A stretch of 64,000 bases of DNA, from the NCBI RefSeq assembly GCF_039851975.1, contig NZ_CP156660.1:3415035-3479034 (forward strand). Direction: 5' to 3'. The notes under the pieces are model-generated. The model saw nothing but the letters and a program-made list of their open reading frames with translations. It had not been told where the DNA came from and ran no database searches. Each line of letters starts with the position of its first letter. Position 1 is the stretch's first letter. The position numbers and the translations under genes were made by a program. Of the stretch, positions 35,688-44,813 are shown piece after piece. This stretch comes from Desulfoscipio sp. XC116. Lineage in GTDB: Bacteria; Bacillota; Desulfotomaculia; Desulfotomaculales; Desulfallaceae.

Positions 35688-36968
35688 TTATGCGGCTGTT
35701 TTCACCGACTGTTGAATATCGCCCATCATCTTCTCCGGATTGTAATCAACGCCCTTGCTGAGAATGGCGTAGAATACACGGATGAGTTTTCCACAGAGGG
35801 CAACAATGGATTGCATCTTGTTTAGCGGGTTCTTTTCCCTGGTCAGGTTGCGGTGGTGCAGTTCCCTAAACTCCGGATTCTTGCCCAGGATGGCGATCAT
35901 GGTCATGAACAGCCCATGTCGTAACCGCTTCCGTCCCCGGTGACTGATGGTGGTCTTTCCTTTGTGCTTGCCGGAACTGTTCTCTACCAGGTTGAAGCCG
36001 GCCAGCTTTTGTATCTGCCGTGGGTCTTCGAACCTGTGGATATCACCGGTTTCACCGACAAAGGTTGTGGCTGTAACCAAACCAACTCCCTTGATGCCCA
36101 AGAGTTTGACTGCGTTCGGAACTTGAAGCAACAGTTCCAATATCAGTTGTTCCAAGCGTTCAAGCTGTACACAGTACAATTCGTACTCAGCAAGCAGGTT
36201 CTGCAAGCTGGCTTCTGAAGCTACATGGCCGTTGGTTCTGCCAATGCTGTTGGTTGCAGCTTTTACCAGCGCTTGTGCTCTTTTTATGCCCACAGAGCGC
36301 TTTACAACTGTCCTCCAGGTGGCCAGTATTTTGTCCGCGCCGGCTTCCAAAACCTTGGCTGGTGTAGAATATATCCGAAGCGTCAGAAGCGCCGTTTTTC
36401 CTGTCCATTTCTTGAATACACCGTCAAACTCTGGAAACCGGATATCCAGCCAGCGAACAACCCTGTTGTGGATAGCAGTTAGCTGCTTTTGCAGCCGCTC
36501 TCTTTCATCCACCGCTTCCCGTAGTTCTTGATAGATCTTGTCCGGGATGTACACCTCCCGGTAACGCCCGTCTTTCACCAGCATGGCGATTGTCTTCGGG
36601 TCCTTGCGGTCATTCTTGGTGGGGCTGTTGTCATCCAGTTCCTTGGTGCGTTTGACATGGAATGGGTTGACTATGGCCAGTTTATGGCCTTGGCGCTTGA
36701 GATGGTCACCCAATGAAAACCAGTAATGTCCAGTGGGCTCAAAGCCGGCGATGATTTCCGACTTTCCTTGCTGCTTGCAAATGTCCTGCATCCATCGGTC
36801 CAGGAGTTTAAATCCTTCCGCCGTGTTGCTGAATTTCAGCAGCTTACCCAGTTCAATCCCTCTGTAATCAAAGGCTCTGGCGTAGTGGGTTTCTTTCCCA
36901 ATGTCGATTCCGACTACCAAGGTTTCAATTCTGATTTGCATAATCTTCTCGTTTTGTGTACGCTTCAT
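35688..36968 (-). CDS. IS110-family transposase
   Basis: The 426-aa protein has the N-terminal DEDD (RuvC-like) domain, starting VVGIDIGKETHYARAFD, with GFEPTGHYWFSL and DRKDPKTIAMLV. The C-terminal transposase_20 domain has LLGIKGVGLVTATTFVGETG and KLAGFNLVENSSGKHKGK. IS110 transposases move a circular intermediate in a bridge-RNA-guided reaction. The ATG at 36966-36968 is used because GAGGAGGCGCC lies upstream. Length is normal and no frameshift is visible, so it may be active. Confidence 0.95.
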   Translation of the reverse strand: MKRTQNEKIMQIRIETLVVGIDIGKETHYARAFDYRGIELGKLLKFSNTAEGFKLLDRWMQDICKQQGKSEIIAGFEPTGHYWFSLGDHLKRQGHKLAIVNPFHVKRTKELDDNSPTKNDRKDPKTIAMLVKDGRYREVYIPDKIYQELREAVDERERLQKQLTAIHNRVVRWLDIRFPEFDGVFKKWTGKTALLTLRIYSTPAKVLEAGADKILATWRTVVKRSVGIKRAQALVKAATNSIGRTNGHVASEASLQNLLAEYELYCVQLERLEQLILELLLQVPNAVKLLGIKGVGLVTATTFVGETGDIHRFEDPRQIQKLAGFNLVENSSGKHKGKTTISHRGRKRLRHGLFMTMIAILGKNPEFRELHHRNLTREKNPLNKMQSIVALCGKLIRVFYAILSKGVDYNPEKMMGDIQQSVKTAA

Positions 36969-37052
36969 GTAGAGGCGCCTCCTCAATTTTGGTTTTGTGC
37001 CTTCTTTTGCGGGATTAGCACATTACCATTGTATTGATGGGCGTCTCTTTTT

Positions 37053-39572
37053 TCAAAGGTCGTTTTTAATGATTACAGGAATGCTCCTTATTCTTTGTGA
37101 GACATTGTTTAGGAAAACACTAAATTTACTTTCATCATTCGGCTTGATATTAAGGTCAGGTACTTCTAAATCAAATTGTACTGATGGCAGCTGGTGGATA
37201 TCCAACAGATTTTCTTTTAGCTTGAGTTCAATATTGTTATAGTTGGTTGGTGTAAAAATAGCTATATCTATACCGACCAGATTTAGAAAGGCTATAATGA
37301 TAGCATCTTCATCGCTGAAAATATCCTTGGCGGCATCATAAATAACCATTTTGGGTATATAGCCGGGGTAATCAAAAACCTCCAACAAGTTTAATATATT
37401 TTCATCCATATTCAAAATAGTCATTAATACTTTTAAATGCAGCTCTTTATCATTATTAATAAATATATCTGCTTTAATTAACTCCTCAACCTTGTTAATG
37501 ATAAATTCTTGCAATGAGTTTCTTAAATAACCGTACTTATAAAAGTCACTTTTATATAATCTTTCTCTATCTATTAAGCCCGAATTATTGAATAAAAATG
37601 CCGATGCGTATAAATCACGCTTGCTGTAACTTATTTTAGTAAAGGGAACACTGGTTATTACGTGAGTATTTTTAGAAGCGCTTAGATCGCTTACGTCATG
37701 CCAGTACCGCCCCAATTCCTTGTGGGTACCCTTAATCTTAGCAAAAAGATTCGGCACATAAACAGTATTGTTGACCACTTTAAATTCGGGCCTCACTCTG
37801 GCTTCCTCCGGCCAGAGAATTTTCAGTTCATCATACGTAGTTCTTAAAGTTATCGGCTTGGTCATACTGTTTTCAAACTGCCAGGGTTTAAACAACCCTA
37901 CATCATCGCTATAAATAACTTGTTCTATTTCCTGGGATGCATTGTAGGCAACGGTAGCTTTACGAACTTTTCGCTCATTCTCAGGAAATTGTTCCGATTC
38001 TTTACTAAGCTCATTTTGTGCAAGTTTCGTATATTCTTCCCTGGGATCAATTTGTTTAAAAACGTCATCTTCTTTTATATCGGAATTAATATATAAAACA
38101 TCACAGCCAATTTTGGAGAAATAAATTAACAGATATACCTCGTGACTTTTAATATCTCCGTAATATACAATTTTAGGGCTATCTTTAAAATCAGATACCT
38201 TATATAAGCTTTTAAAGTATTTGTTAATCCAGCCAATCATTTTTAGTGCGAAATTTTCCAACTTAGATATGTTATTGTTGGGCTCAAGCTCATCAAACAA
38301 GTAAATTATATCCTTAAAAGCTGTGTTTATCGTGTTGTTTAACGGCTGGTTTATGGTAGTGGGCAGGATCTGTGCGTTAATCACTTTATTTATCAAAAAA
38401 TCCTTTTCACTGCCATAAAGCAGTAATACCTTGGCTCGTCCCAATTTATCCTTATAAAAAGCAATTTCATTATTCTCAGGTACAGTTAATTGGTTTGTTA
38501 TTCTTATATATCCATTTCGTCTGCTTCTTAGATCTTTATCCATTTGGTAAAGCCTGTTATAATATTCGTCAACTTCCGTATCCATTGTCCCGCTTACCCC
38601 AATATACCTATAAAAGTATACCGGCCAAACAGGTGCCGGATGGCCAAGGTAGCCGCTTCTTTTATTTAACGGCACCATTATATCTTGCAATATGTTATTG
38701 GTATTTTTCAGCTTGACAACAGCGGAGCAGCCCATGGTTGGCACTACTTGATACAGTTGTTCCATGTTAACCGGCTGTTTCGGTTTACCGCCTGCTTTTA
38801 TAGGCGGGCTTTTAAGTTTAATTTTAATTCTTTCTTCCCGGAGCATCGAAAATCGATTGCTGTTGTCTGCTTTTTGATAACCCAGATCGGAGTGAGGATT
38901 GATATATAGAACATCACAACCGATTTGGGACAACAAAATCAAAAAAAATGCCGCGTGTTTCTTAATGTCTCCGTAATATAGAATTTTTGGGTTCCATGGA
39001 GACTTTACTTTATATAATTCCGGAATATACTCGTGCATCCAAAGGAGCAATTTGGAGATAAAATTTTTTACCTTGCCTATATTTACAGAAGTTTCCTTTT
39101 TTATATACTCTTTAAGAACAATTTTAAAAGCGGCTTTTATTTCTGCAACAATTACGGGAAACAATTTGGCCTTTTCTATGATATCACATAAAATATCCGC
39201 CTGTAGGCCGTATTCAGAAGTGTTTAAAGAGCGGCCGTTCGCAAGCCGGTCTTCATGTGTACCATTATTAAAAAAGCTATCCTCAACTAATGAAGCAAAA
39301 GTTTCATTGATTTTATTATTAAGGTATTCATTATAAGGAATGGGTATATTTTCAATAAAGTATAAATAAAGATCGCCCAAATTAATTAATTTTTGGTGCA
39401 ATAAAGCTGTTTTGTCAATAAATTCTGTTTGGTTGTTAAAACCTATTATTCTGTAAAAATAAACACATCTTTTATCGCTGTGCCGGGAACGTTCTTTTAA
39501 TGGCAGCAGTATATCGTTATATATATCGTCTGATTGTTTTAATACAACATGCTTAGTTCCATAAGTTACCAT
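37053..39572 (-). CDS. YceG-type protein with internal duplication
   Basis: The 839-aa protein contains repeated YceG-family segments: VYFYRIIGFNNQTE and VYFYRYIGVSGTMD, then PKILYYGDIKKHAAFFLILL and PKIVYYGDIKSHEVYLLIYF, each followed by SQIGCDVLYIN or SKIGCDVLYIN. The last third (MVIYDAAKDIFSDEDAIIIA, FTPTNYNNIE, DIHQLPSVQFDLEVP) occurs once. YceG belongs to stress gene sets with TerD and TelA proteins and has been suggested to be part of a biosynthetic module; its reaction is unknown. Bacillus YceG is about 540 aa, so roughly 270-300 residues have been added by duplication. AAAGGTAG lies six bases before the ATG. Coding DNA is AT-rich. An IS110 element follows its stop. Confidence 0.8.
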   Translation of the reverse strand: MVTYGTKHVVLKQSDDIYNDILLPLKERSRHSDKRCVYFYRIIGFNNQTEFIDKTALLHQKLINLGDLYLYFIENIPIPYNEYLNNKINETFASLVEDSFFNNGTHEDRLANGRSLNTSEYGLQADILCDIIEKAKLFPVIVAEIKAAFKIVLKEYIKKETSVNIGKVKNFISKLLLWMHEYIPELYKVKSPWNPKILYYGDIKKHAAFFLILLSQIGCDVLYINPHSDLGYQKADNSNRFSMLREERIKIKLKSPPIKAGGKPKQPVNMEQLYQVVPTMGCSAVVKLKNTNNILQDIMVPLNKRSGYLGHPAPVWPVYFYRYIGVSGTMDTEVDEYYNRLYQMDKDLRSRRNGYIRITNQLTVPENNEIAFYKDKLGRAKVLLLYGSEKDFLINKVINAQILPTTINQPLNNTINTAFKDIIYLFDELEPNNNISKLENFALKMIGWINKYFKSLYKVSDFKDSPKIVYYGDIKSHEVYLLIYFSKIGCDVLYINSDIKEDDVFKQIDPREEYTKLAQNELSKESEQFPENERKVRKATVAYNASQEIEQVIYSDDVGLFKPWQFENSMTKPITLRTTYDELKILWPEEARVRPEFKVVNNTVYVPNLFAKIKGTHKELGRYWHDVSDLSASKNTHVITSVPFTKISYSKRDLYASAFLFNNSGLIDRERLYKSDFYKYGYLRNSLQEFIINKVEELIKADIFINNDKELHLKVLMTILNMDENILNLLEVFDYPGYIPKMVIYDAAKDIFSDEDAIIIAFLNLVGIDIAIFTPTNYNNIELKLKENLLDIHQLPSVQFDLEVPDLNIKPNDESKFSVFLNNVSQRIRSIPVIIKNDL

Positions 39573-39701
39573 TAAGAACTACCTTTCATTATATAATATG
39601 GTCATACAAGTTTATTATAATAGCTCGTATAATATTTGAAAACAAACAACCATATTATTGCAACTTTTGGCAAGAATAAATCGTATTTAGGCAATGATAT
39701 C

Positions 39702-39742
39702 TAAAAATGCCTGTAGCTCATCGTAAACTACAGGCACTTTTA
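39702..39742 (-). terminator. Terminator of the amidase gene
   Basis: TGCCTGTAG...CTACAGGCA is a nine-bp stem followed on the minus strand by TTTTTAGA, right after the amidase stop. Confidence 0.85.
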
Positions 39743-39743
39743 T

Positions 39744-41144
39744 TTAGCGCTGATACTTTATTATCCCTTCCACAATACCCCGCACAATATCCTTTTGGTT
39801 TTCCGGATCCCAAAGAAAATCTTCCTCCTTGGGATTGCTGATAAACCCGGTTTCAATGAGGATAGCGGGCATCAAGGTATTCTTAATCACATAAAACCCC
39901 GCTTCTTTAACTTTTCTATTGACTTGTCCGGTTTGCATAAGTATCGAATCCAGCATATCTTGAGCCAGCTTGGGATCGGAACCATAGTATTTGAAAACTT
40001 CAAGTCCCTCAACCGAAGAATTAGCCGCACTATTCGCATGGATACTGATAAAAGCAAAGGCATTGGTACGGTCGGCTATATCTACCCGTTCTTCCAAGGA
40101 CACAAAACTATCGTCCGACCTGGTTAAAATCACCGTATAACCTTCGTTTTCCAACGCAGTTTTAAGTTGATTGGTTATATCAAATACCAGGTCTTTTTCA
40201 TATTTTCCCGAATATCCAACGGCCCCTACGTCTTTACCTCCATGCCCGGCGTCAAGAATGATTAATTTATCGTCAAGCTCCGGCGCTTGGGGCTGATCAG
40301 CAGGGTCGTTTGTCTCGGTCGGCGTGGTTGCATCATCCGGCCCAGTTGGTTCGGCTGGATCAGTTGCATCGGATGATGATTGGCCGGGGTACTCAAGCCT
40401 AATTATTAATGAATCATTATTTTCTTCCGCCTGATAATCCACTACACCAGTTAAATCTAAAACAACACGAGTGGTGGTATTGTCTAACTGGCCTGTCCTA
40501 ATCGATGAAAGCAATTTATCCTCAAGTCTAATTAATTCATCCGCTTGGTTGGTGGTATTCGGCAAATCAATAACCAGGCGATCAGGATTGCCGAGCTTAA
40601 AAATTCTGTTATCCCCATCTTCAACATCTAGTTCTAACAGCAACTCCAGATCATTTGATTCAGTATTTATTTCTTTTAACGTTCGCAAGTTGTCCGACTG
40701 ACCGGAGTTTATCCAGGTTATATCAACTTTTAAACCTGCCGATGTGCCATGCGCATCCACACGACACCCCAGTGATTCACCAATAAACCGCAACGGTACC
40801 ATAGTGCGGCCATTAACCACCTGGGCCGCCACATCCAGCTGAATTTGACTATTGTTTTTATAAGCTGCTTTTTGATTTATAGGAAGCTTGATAGTAAGGT
40901 CATCCTTCTGGCCAAAAGCGGCATTTATGCCGCTGTCAAACCACACCTTCGCGCCCAAGGCCTCAAATATTTGTCTGAACGGCACAAGAGTCCTGTTGGA
41001 TGAGGCATCTACTATTGGCTGGACATCAAAGTTTACCGGTTCTCCATCTACGCAAACATCAACGCCGGCAAAAGCTTGCGGAACATACAGCACCCAAAAA
41101 GCCACAACTGTTATCAACATTATTAAGTTTTTAGTTCGAAACAT
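39744..41144 (-). CDS. N-acetylmuramoyl-L-alanine amidase with copper-amine-oxidase-like N-domain and AMIN domain
   Basis: The 466-aa secreted enzyme starts with a signal peptide ending near VPQAFAGVD. A copper amine oxidase N-like domain follows (NRTLVPFRQIFEALGAKVWF, GRTMVPLRFIGESLG), then an AMIN domain (RLVIDLPNTT, TTRVVLDLTG), an acidic Pro/Thr linker, and a zinc Amidase_3 domain with LDAGHGGKDVGAVG, SIHANSA and ILIETGFISNPKE. It cuts the bond between muramic acid and the stem peptide, probably in cell separation or sporulation. The ATG at 41142-41144 is chosen; TTG and GTG codons four and three positions earlier lie closer to GGGGG and could also serve. Confidence 0.93.
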   Translation of the reverse strand: MFRTKNLIMLITVVAFWVLYVPQAFAGVDVCVDGEPVNFDVQPIVDASSNRTLVPFRQIFEALGAKVWFDSGINAAFGQKDDLTIKLPINQKAAYKNNSQIQLDVAAQVVNGRTMVPLRFIGESLGCRVDAHGTSAGLKVDITWINSGQSDNLRTLKEINTESNDLELLLELDVEDGDNRIFKLGNPDRLVIDLPNTTNQADELIRLEDKLLSSIRTGQLDNTTTRVVLDLTGVVDYQAEENNDSLIIRLEYPGQSSSDATDPAEPTGPDDATTPTETNDPADQPQAPELDDKLIILDAGHGGKDVGAVGYSGKYEKDLVFDITNQLKTALENEGYTVILTRSDDSFVSLEERVDIADRTNAFAFISIHANSAANSSVEGLEVFKYYGSDPKLAQDMLDSILMQTGQVNRKVKEAGFYVIKNTLMPAILIETGFISNPKEEDFLWDPENQKDIVRGIVEGIIKYQR

Positions 41145-41318
41145 TATCAGCACCAACCCCCAACATAATCACGGCCTTGAATAAAGCCGCATAAACAATA
41201 TAGTCTATAGTTTATACGATACTTATCGTCAATTTGTTCCACTAATTCTTATATTAATTGGTGAATTTGTCAATAGCTCTGCCTACAGGTATATTTATAA
41301 GTTCTGCAGTAAAAAGTT

Positions 41319-41351
41319 AAAATCCCCTTACCAAAAGTAAAAGGATTTTAA
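41319..41351 (-). terminator. Terminator-like hairpin after the PucR-type gene
   Basis: AAAATCC...GGATTTT is a stem of seven pairs, extended by CCTT/AAAGG with a bulge, flanked by T on the minus strand. It lies about 115 bp beyond the stop of the regulator gene. Confidence 0.55.
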
Positions 41352-41467
41352 TCACGGCGCTTAAAGGCAAAGCTTTGTGCCATCCGGCTCGGTAAATACC
41401 GTAGACTATTTATTAATAAGATGCTTTATATTACTATAATGTAATATTCCCCATTATAGGAAGTTAT

Positions 41468-42763
41468 TTAATCCTCCCGGGAATTACCGGTTAAGCATTT
41501 TTGCATTTTATAAATTTTAAGTGCCAACAATATTTCGGCCATGCATTCTAACTTGGACAAGTCTGCTTTAAGTATTTTTTCAATTTTATTAATTCTGTAG
41601 CGCAGAGAATTGACATGAATAAATAATTTTTCAGCAGTCAAAGAGTTATTGCAATTATTATCCACATAAGCAATTAAGGTGTTATATAATTCGGTATTAT
41701 GCTGTTGGTCATAATCAATTAGCTTCCCTATTTTTTGCTCGTAAAAATTATTCAGTTGGCCGCCGATTTCCTTGTTATTACATATATCATACAAAATACC
41801 ATAGATGCCAAGTTCATCAAATAAAATAAAAGCACTCTCTTCCGCCATCATCAATCCGAGCTGTAAAGAATAATGAGCTTCTTTATAACCCTTCCCTAGA
41901 TTATAGTCACATCTGAATATGGACTGACCGGTAAAAAGCAGTTTAGACCCTGCAGGAATTTCATGGCTTATTTTTTTGTAAACTTTTCTCATTAAATCAA
42001 CGGTGCCCAGCTTATCTACATCCTTTAATCGGACTAAAATAATTTGCATATTATTGTATGTCAAGTGCAAAAAGTTTTCACCAATAAATTGTCGCAAATC
42101 ACTTTTTATAATTTGCGTGAAATGCGTATTTTTACCGTTATCATTACCGGAAATATCATATGCAGCGATAAAGACAAGATGCGGCTCGGATAAGTTTCTT
42201 CCCCAGGCACGAGATACCAGGTTCAACTTCTCTTTATCTTGATCTGTATTTAAAAAAAGGTCTATGATAAATTCCGTTTTATATTTCTGTTCCATCAATA
42301 ACAAATGATTTTCACGATCCAACTCCAGGGCTAATACTTGAGCAATTACTTGAAGATACTCGCTAAGCTGGTGATTTAGATAGTTACCTTCGACGACGGC
42401 AAGCAAAAAGGCTATTTTTTTGCCTTTTTTTAAAACCGGAATGACAAAACAATCAGCGTTACTATCATCAATTTGTACATTTATTTGTTCAGGTACCTTT
42501 TCAGCACAACACGTTTTACATTTGTCCATACCTAAAAAGGCAAGGGTCAAGACAACACTGGGAGATCGTTTATAGCCGGTATAATAAATTACCTTTCCGG
42601 CTGAGGAAATCAATAAAATTTTCTGTTCCAGCTTCACGTAAATTGCATCCATGATCCCCCGAATGCCTTTTCCCTCCAATAACATCTCAATTAACTGCCT
42701 ATAAACATCGTTATTAAATTTAGGGGAATTAAAACTTTTATCGCCTAGCGCCGATAAACCCAT
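41468..42763 (-). CDS. PucR/CdaR-type transcriptional regulator
   Basis: The 431-aa regulator ends with the PucR helix-turn-helix (SLTAEKLFIHVNSLRYRINKIEKIL). The middle has a GGDEF-like PucR linker fold and the N-terminal part a GAF-like sensor region with Cys residues (DKCKTCCAEKV) that might bind a metal or cluster. Such regulators respond to organic acids, purines or sugar acids. The ATG at 42761-42763 has no close ribosome site. GGGGAGGG lies 25 bases upstream and is ideally spaced for an in-frame ATT at 42776-42778, so the true start may be that ATT. It lies beside the sigma-54 activator of the hydroxy-acid locus, divergently oriented. Confidence 0.88.
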   Translation of the reverse strand: MGLSALGDKSFNSPKFNNDVYRQLIEMLLEGKGIRGIMDAIYVKLEQKILLISSAGKVIYYTGYKRSPSVVLTLAFLGMDKCKTCCAEKVPEQINVQIDDSNADCFVIPVLKKGKKIAFLLAVVEGNYLNHQLSEYLQVIAQVLALELDRENHLLLMEQKYKTEFIIDLFLNTDQDKEKLNLVSRAWGRNLSEPHLVFIAAYDISGNDNGKNTHFTQIIKSDLRQFIGENFLHLTYNNMQIILVRLKDVDKLGTVDLMRKVYKKISHEIPAGSKLLFTGQSIFRCDYNLGKGYKEAHYSLQLGLMMAEESAFILFDELGIYGILYDICNNKEIGGQLNNFYEQKIGKLIDYDQQHNTELYNTLIAYVDNNCNNSLTAEKLFIHVNSLRYRINKIEKILKADLSKLECMAEILLALKIYKMQKCLTGNSRED

Positions 42764-43028
42764 CTGCCGAGATAAAATGTTAATCCCTCCCCAAACATAT
42801 ATTTAATCAGCCTAAATGGACAAACAAGACAAGTAATGATACATTATAAATAGATGCAAAAGTTATTATGTTCTGACCTTTCTGAATTTCAAAGCAAGAA
42901 ACATACCATTACTTATATGTCAGTATCATCAGGATTTTAATTCATAACCTGAGCTGTATTATAATATTGCTGTGCAGAACGGCACTTCCTTTTGTGCAAT
43001 TCTACACAACGGAAGGGAGGCTAATGAG

Positions 43029-44453
43029 ATGTTATCCGCCGCATGCACTTCTTCAGATAATTTTCCTAAACCCGATGTTTACTTTAACGTTAAAAACAAA
43101 AGAAAAGCCGGTTCTTCCACCGTAAAAAAACAAAATTTCACTCACGGGGAAGATGCTTACGGGTTGTGGATAACCGACGGCAGGGGTTATAATATCGCAG
43201 CCAGTAAAGGGTATGAAACAATAAGCGGCTTGGAAGCAAGAGATTTTATCGGCTTGCATATGAGCGAAATGGTCAAACAAAGGGTACTTGATAATTCGGT
43301 AACCCTTAAGGTGCTTACGGAGAAGAAATCTTTAATTATCCCCCAGACCATTTTAACTAATAAGAGAAAGTTAATCGCATACGGCACACCTATATATGAT
43401 CAAGGCGGTGACATAATTTTTGTAGTTACTACTGTAAAACCCGATGTCAATTTAAACGGCCTAAAGAATAATATCCATACCCAGGTTTACATTGACGGAA
43501 TAGGAAAAATAGTCTCCAAGAGCTCGGCCATGCAAGACGTATTGGCCAAAGCCAGCCGGGCGGCCTGCTATAACTCCACGGTAATTATCACCGGTGAATC
43601 GGGTGTAGGGAAAGAGGTTATAGCCAAATTAATTCACCATTTAAGCCCGCGCGGCAACGGCCCTTTTATTAAGATTAATGCAGGGGCAATCCCACCGGAG
43701 CTGTTTGAATCAGAACTATTCGGGTACAAAGCCGGAGCGTTTACCGGAGCCGCCCGCGGCGGCAAAAAAGGTCTGGCCCAAGCCGCTCATAAGGGCACTC
43801 TTTTTCTCGATGAAATCGGTGAGCTAACAAAATCAATGCAGGTAAAACTATTAAGATTGCTACAGGAGCGAGAATACCTGCCCATAGGGGCGCTACAACC
43901 GGAGAAAGTAAATGTAAGATTCATTGCTGCAACAAATCGTAATCTGCATAAGCTTGTTGACCAGGGTAAATTCCGAGAGGATTTGTTTTACCGGTTAAAT
44001 GTAATTCCCATTAATATACCACCGCTACGCGAAAGGCCCGAAGATATTTGCTCACTGATCAATCACTTTTTCCAAAAGCTAAATATGAATTTTACGGTCG
44101 AAAAGACTTTTACATCCGATGCCATGTCCTCATTGGTTTCTTATAACTGGCCAGGTAATGTTCGGGAATTGGAAAATTTAATTGAGCGGCTTGTTGTATT
44201 TTATCCAAATACAACAGTTAACGGTAGTATTATTCAAGAAGAGTTAGGCCTATTAAATTTAACTCCTGGATTGGATATTAATAAATCAGAGTTTACAAAC
44301 TTACCAAATGCGGTACAGGAATTTGAAAGGAAATTAATCATAAAATTTTTGTCTTTAAGCAATAGTAATTCCTTCGAGGATATAGCCAAAGAACTGGGTA
44401 TTCACCGTACTACATTAATTCGCAAATTGCAAAAATACAATATCAATATATAA
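43029..44453 (+). CDS. Sigma-54-dependent activator (PAS, AAA+, Fis-type HTH)
   Basis: The 474-aa enhancer-binding protein has a PAS-like sensor (DAYGLWITDGRGYNIAASKG) at about 40-150 and an AAA+ domain with Walker A GESGVGKE, the sigma-54 loop GAFTGA, Walker B GTLFLDEIGEL and WPGNVRELENLIERL. A Fis-type HTH ends it (EDIAKELGIHRTTLIRKLQK). All catalytic motifs are intact, unlike in the CNB fusion at 24.5 kb. The ATG at 43029 follows GGGAGG at eight bases. It faces the convergent hydroxy-acid operon and probably activates it or a distant target; I could not find a -24/-12 promoter before the operon. Confidence 0.95.
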   Translation: MLSAACTSSDNFPKPDVYFNVKNKRKAGSSTVKKQNFTHGEDAYGLWITDGRGYNIAASKGYETISGLEARDFIGLHMSEMVKQRVLDNSVTLKVLTEKKSLIIPQTILTNKRKLIAYGTPIYDQGGDIIFVVTTVKPDVNLNGLKNNIHTQVYIDGIGKIVSKSSAMQDVLAKASRAACYNSTVIITGESGVGKEVIAKLIHHLSPRGNGPFIKINAGAIPPELFESELFGYKAGAFTGAARGGKKGLAQAAHKGTLFLDEIGELTKSMQVKLLRLLQEREYLPIGALQPEKVNVRFIAATNRNLHKLVDQGKFREDLFYRLNVIPINIPPLRERPEDICSLINHFFQKLNMNFTVEKTFTSDAMSSLVSYNWPGNVRELENLIERLVVFYPNTTVNGSIIQEELGLLNLTPGLDINKSEFTNLPNAVQEFERKLIIKFLSLSNSNSFEDIAKELGIHRTTLIRKLQKYNINI

Positions 44454-44574
44454 TGAATATAATTAACCTTAAAATATTATCAACTAAAGATTAAGGCTAT
44501 AACAACCTCGGACAAGCTATTGAAAAGTTATTATTATAATTGGTTTTCAATAACATAGTTAGATAATTAAACAA

Positions 44575-44612
44575 AAAAAATAAACCAGCTTATTTTTTAA
44601 ACTGGTTAAAAT
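44575..44612. terminator. Terminator between the sigma-54 activator and the MFS gene
   Basis: AACCAG...CTGGTT is a six-bp stem; on the minus strand it is followed by TTTATTTTTTTT. It is about 200 bp beyond the MFS stop. The AT-rich gap 44454-44813 otherwise shows no gene. Confidence 0.65.
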
Positions 44613-44813
44613 AAAAGTGTCATTTTATCAATTATATCCCACAGAATATTGTTGCTTTATAAATCATTCTCATTGCCATAGATATCATCACAGAGATTCA
44701 TGTATTGAATTAATGCTATCTACTGAATAACATAGATTCAACTAATTATCCCACATCACAGAAAAATATTACTTTACTAAACTAACCACATAGACGGTGT
44801 AAAAATTTGAAAA

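Larger units (their letters stand above)
35430..37045 (-). mobile_element. IS110-family insertion element (approximate limits)
   Basis: The element is recognised from its transposase (35688-36968). About 250 bp of non-coding DNA lies 3' of the transposase and about 75 bp 5' of it. IS110 elements lack long terminal inverted repeats, so the ends are only estimated, from the YceG stop at 37053 on one side and the unknown frame near 35430 on the other. It sits between yceG and telA and probably breaks their operon. Confidence 0.7.

Noticed and set aside
41350-41400. Stretch with GGCAAAGC and CGGTAAATACCG resembling parts of a c-di-GMP-I riboswitch
   Set aside because: The order and spacing of the conserved elements do not fit, and no gene follows on the plus strand for 1.6 kb.
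42960-43020. Possible -24/-12 sigma-54 promoter (GGCAC...TGC) before the activator gene
   Set aside because: The GG to GC spacing is 13 bases, not the required 10.
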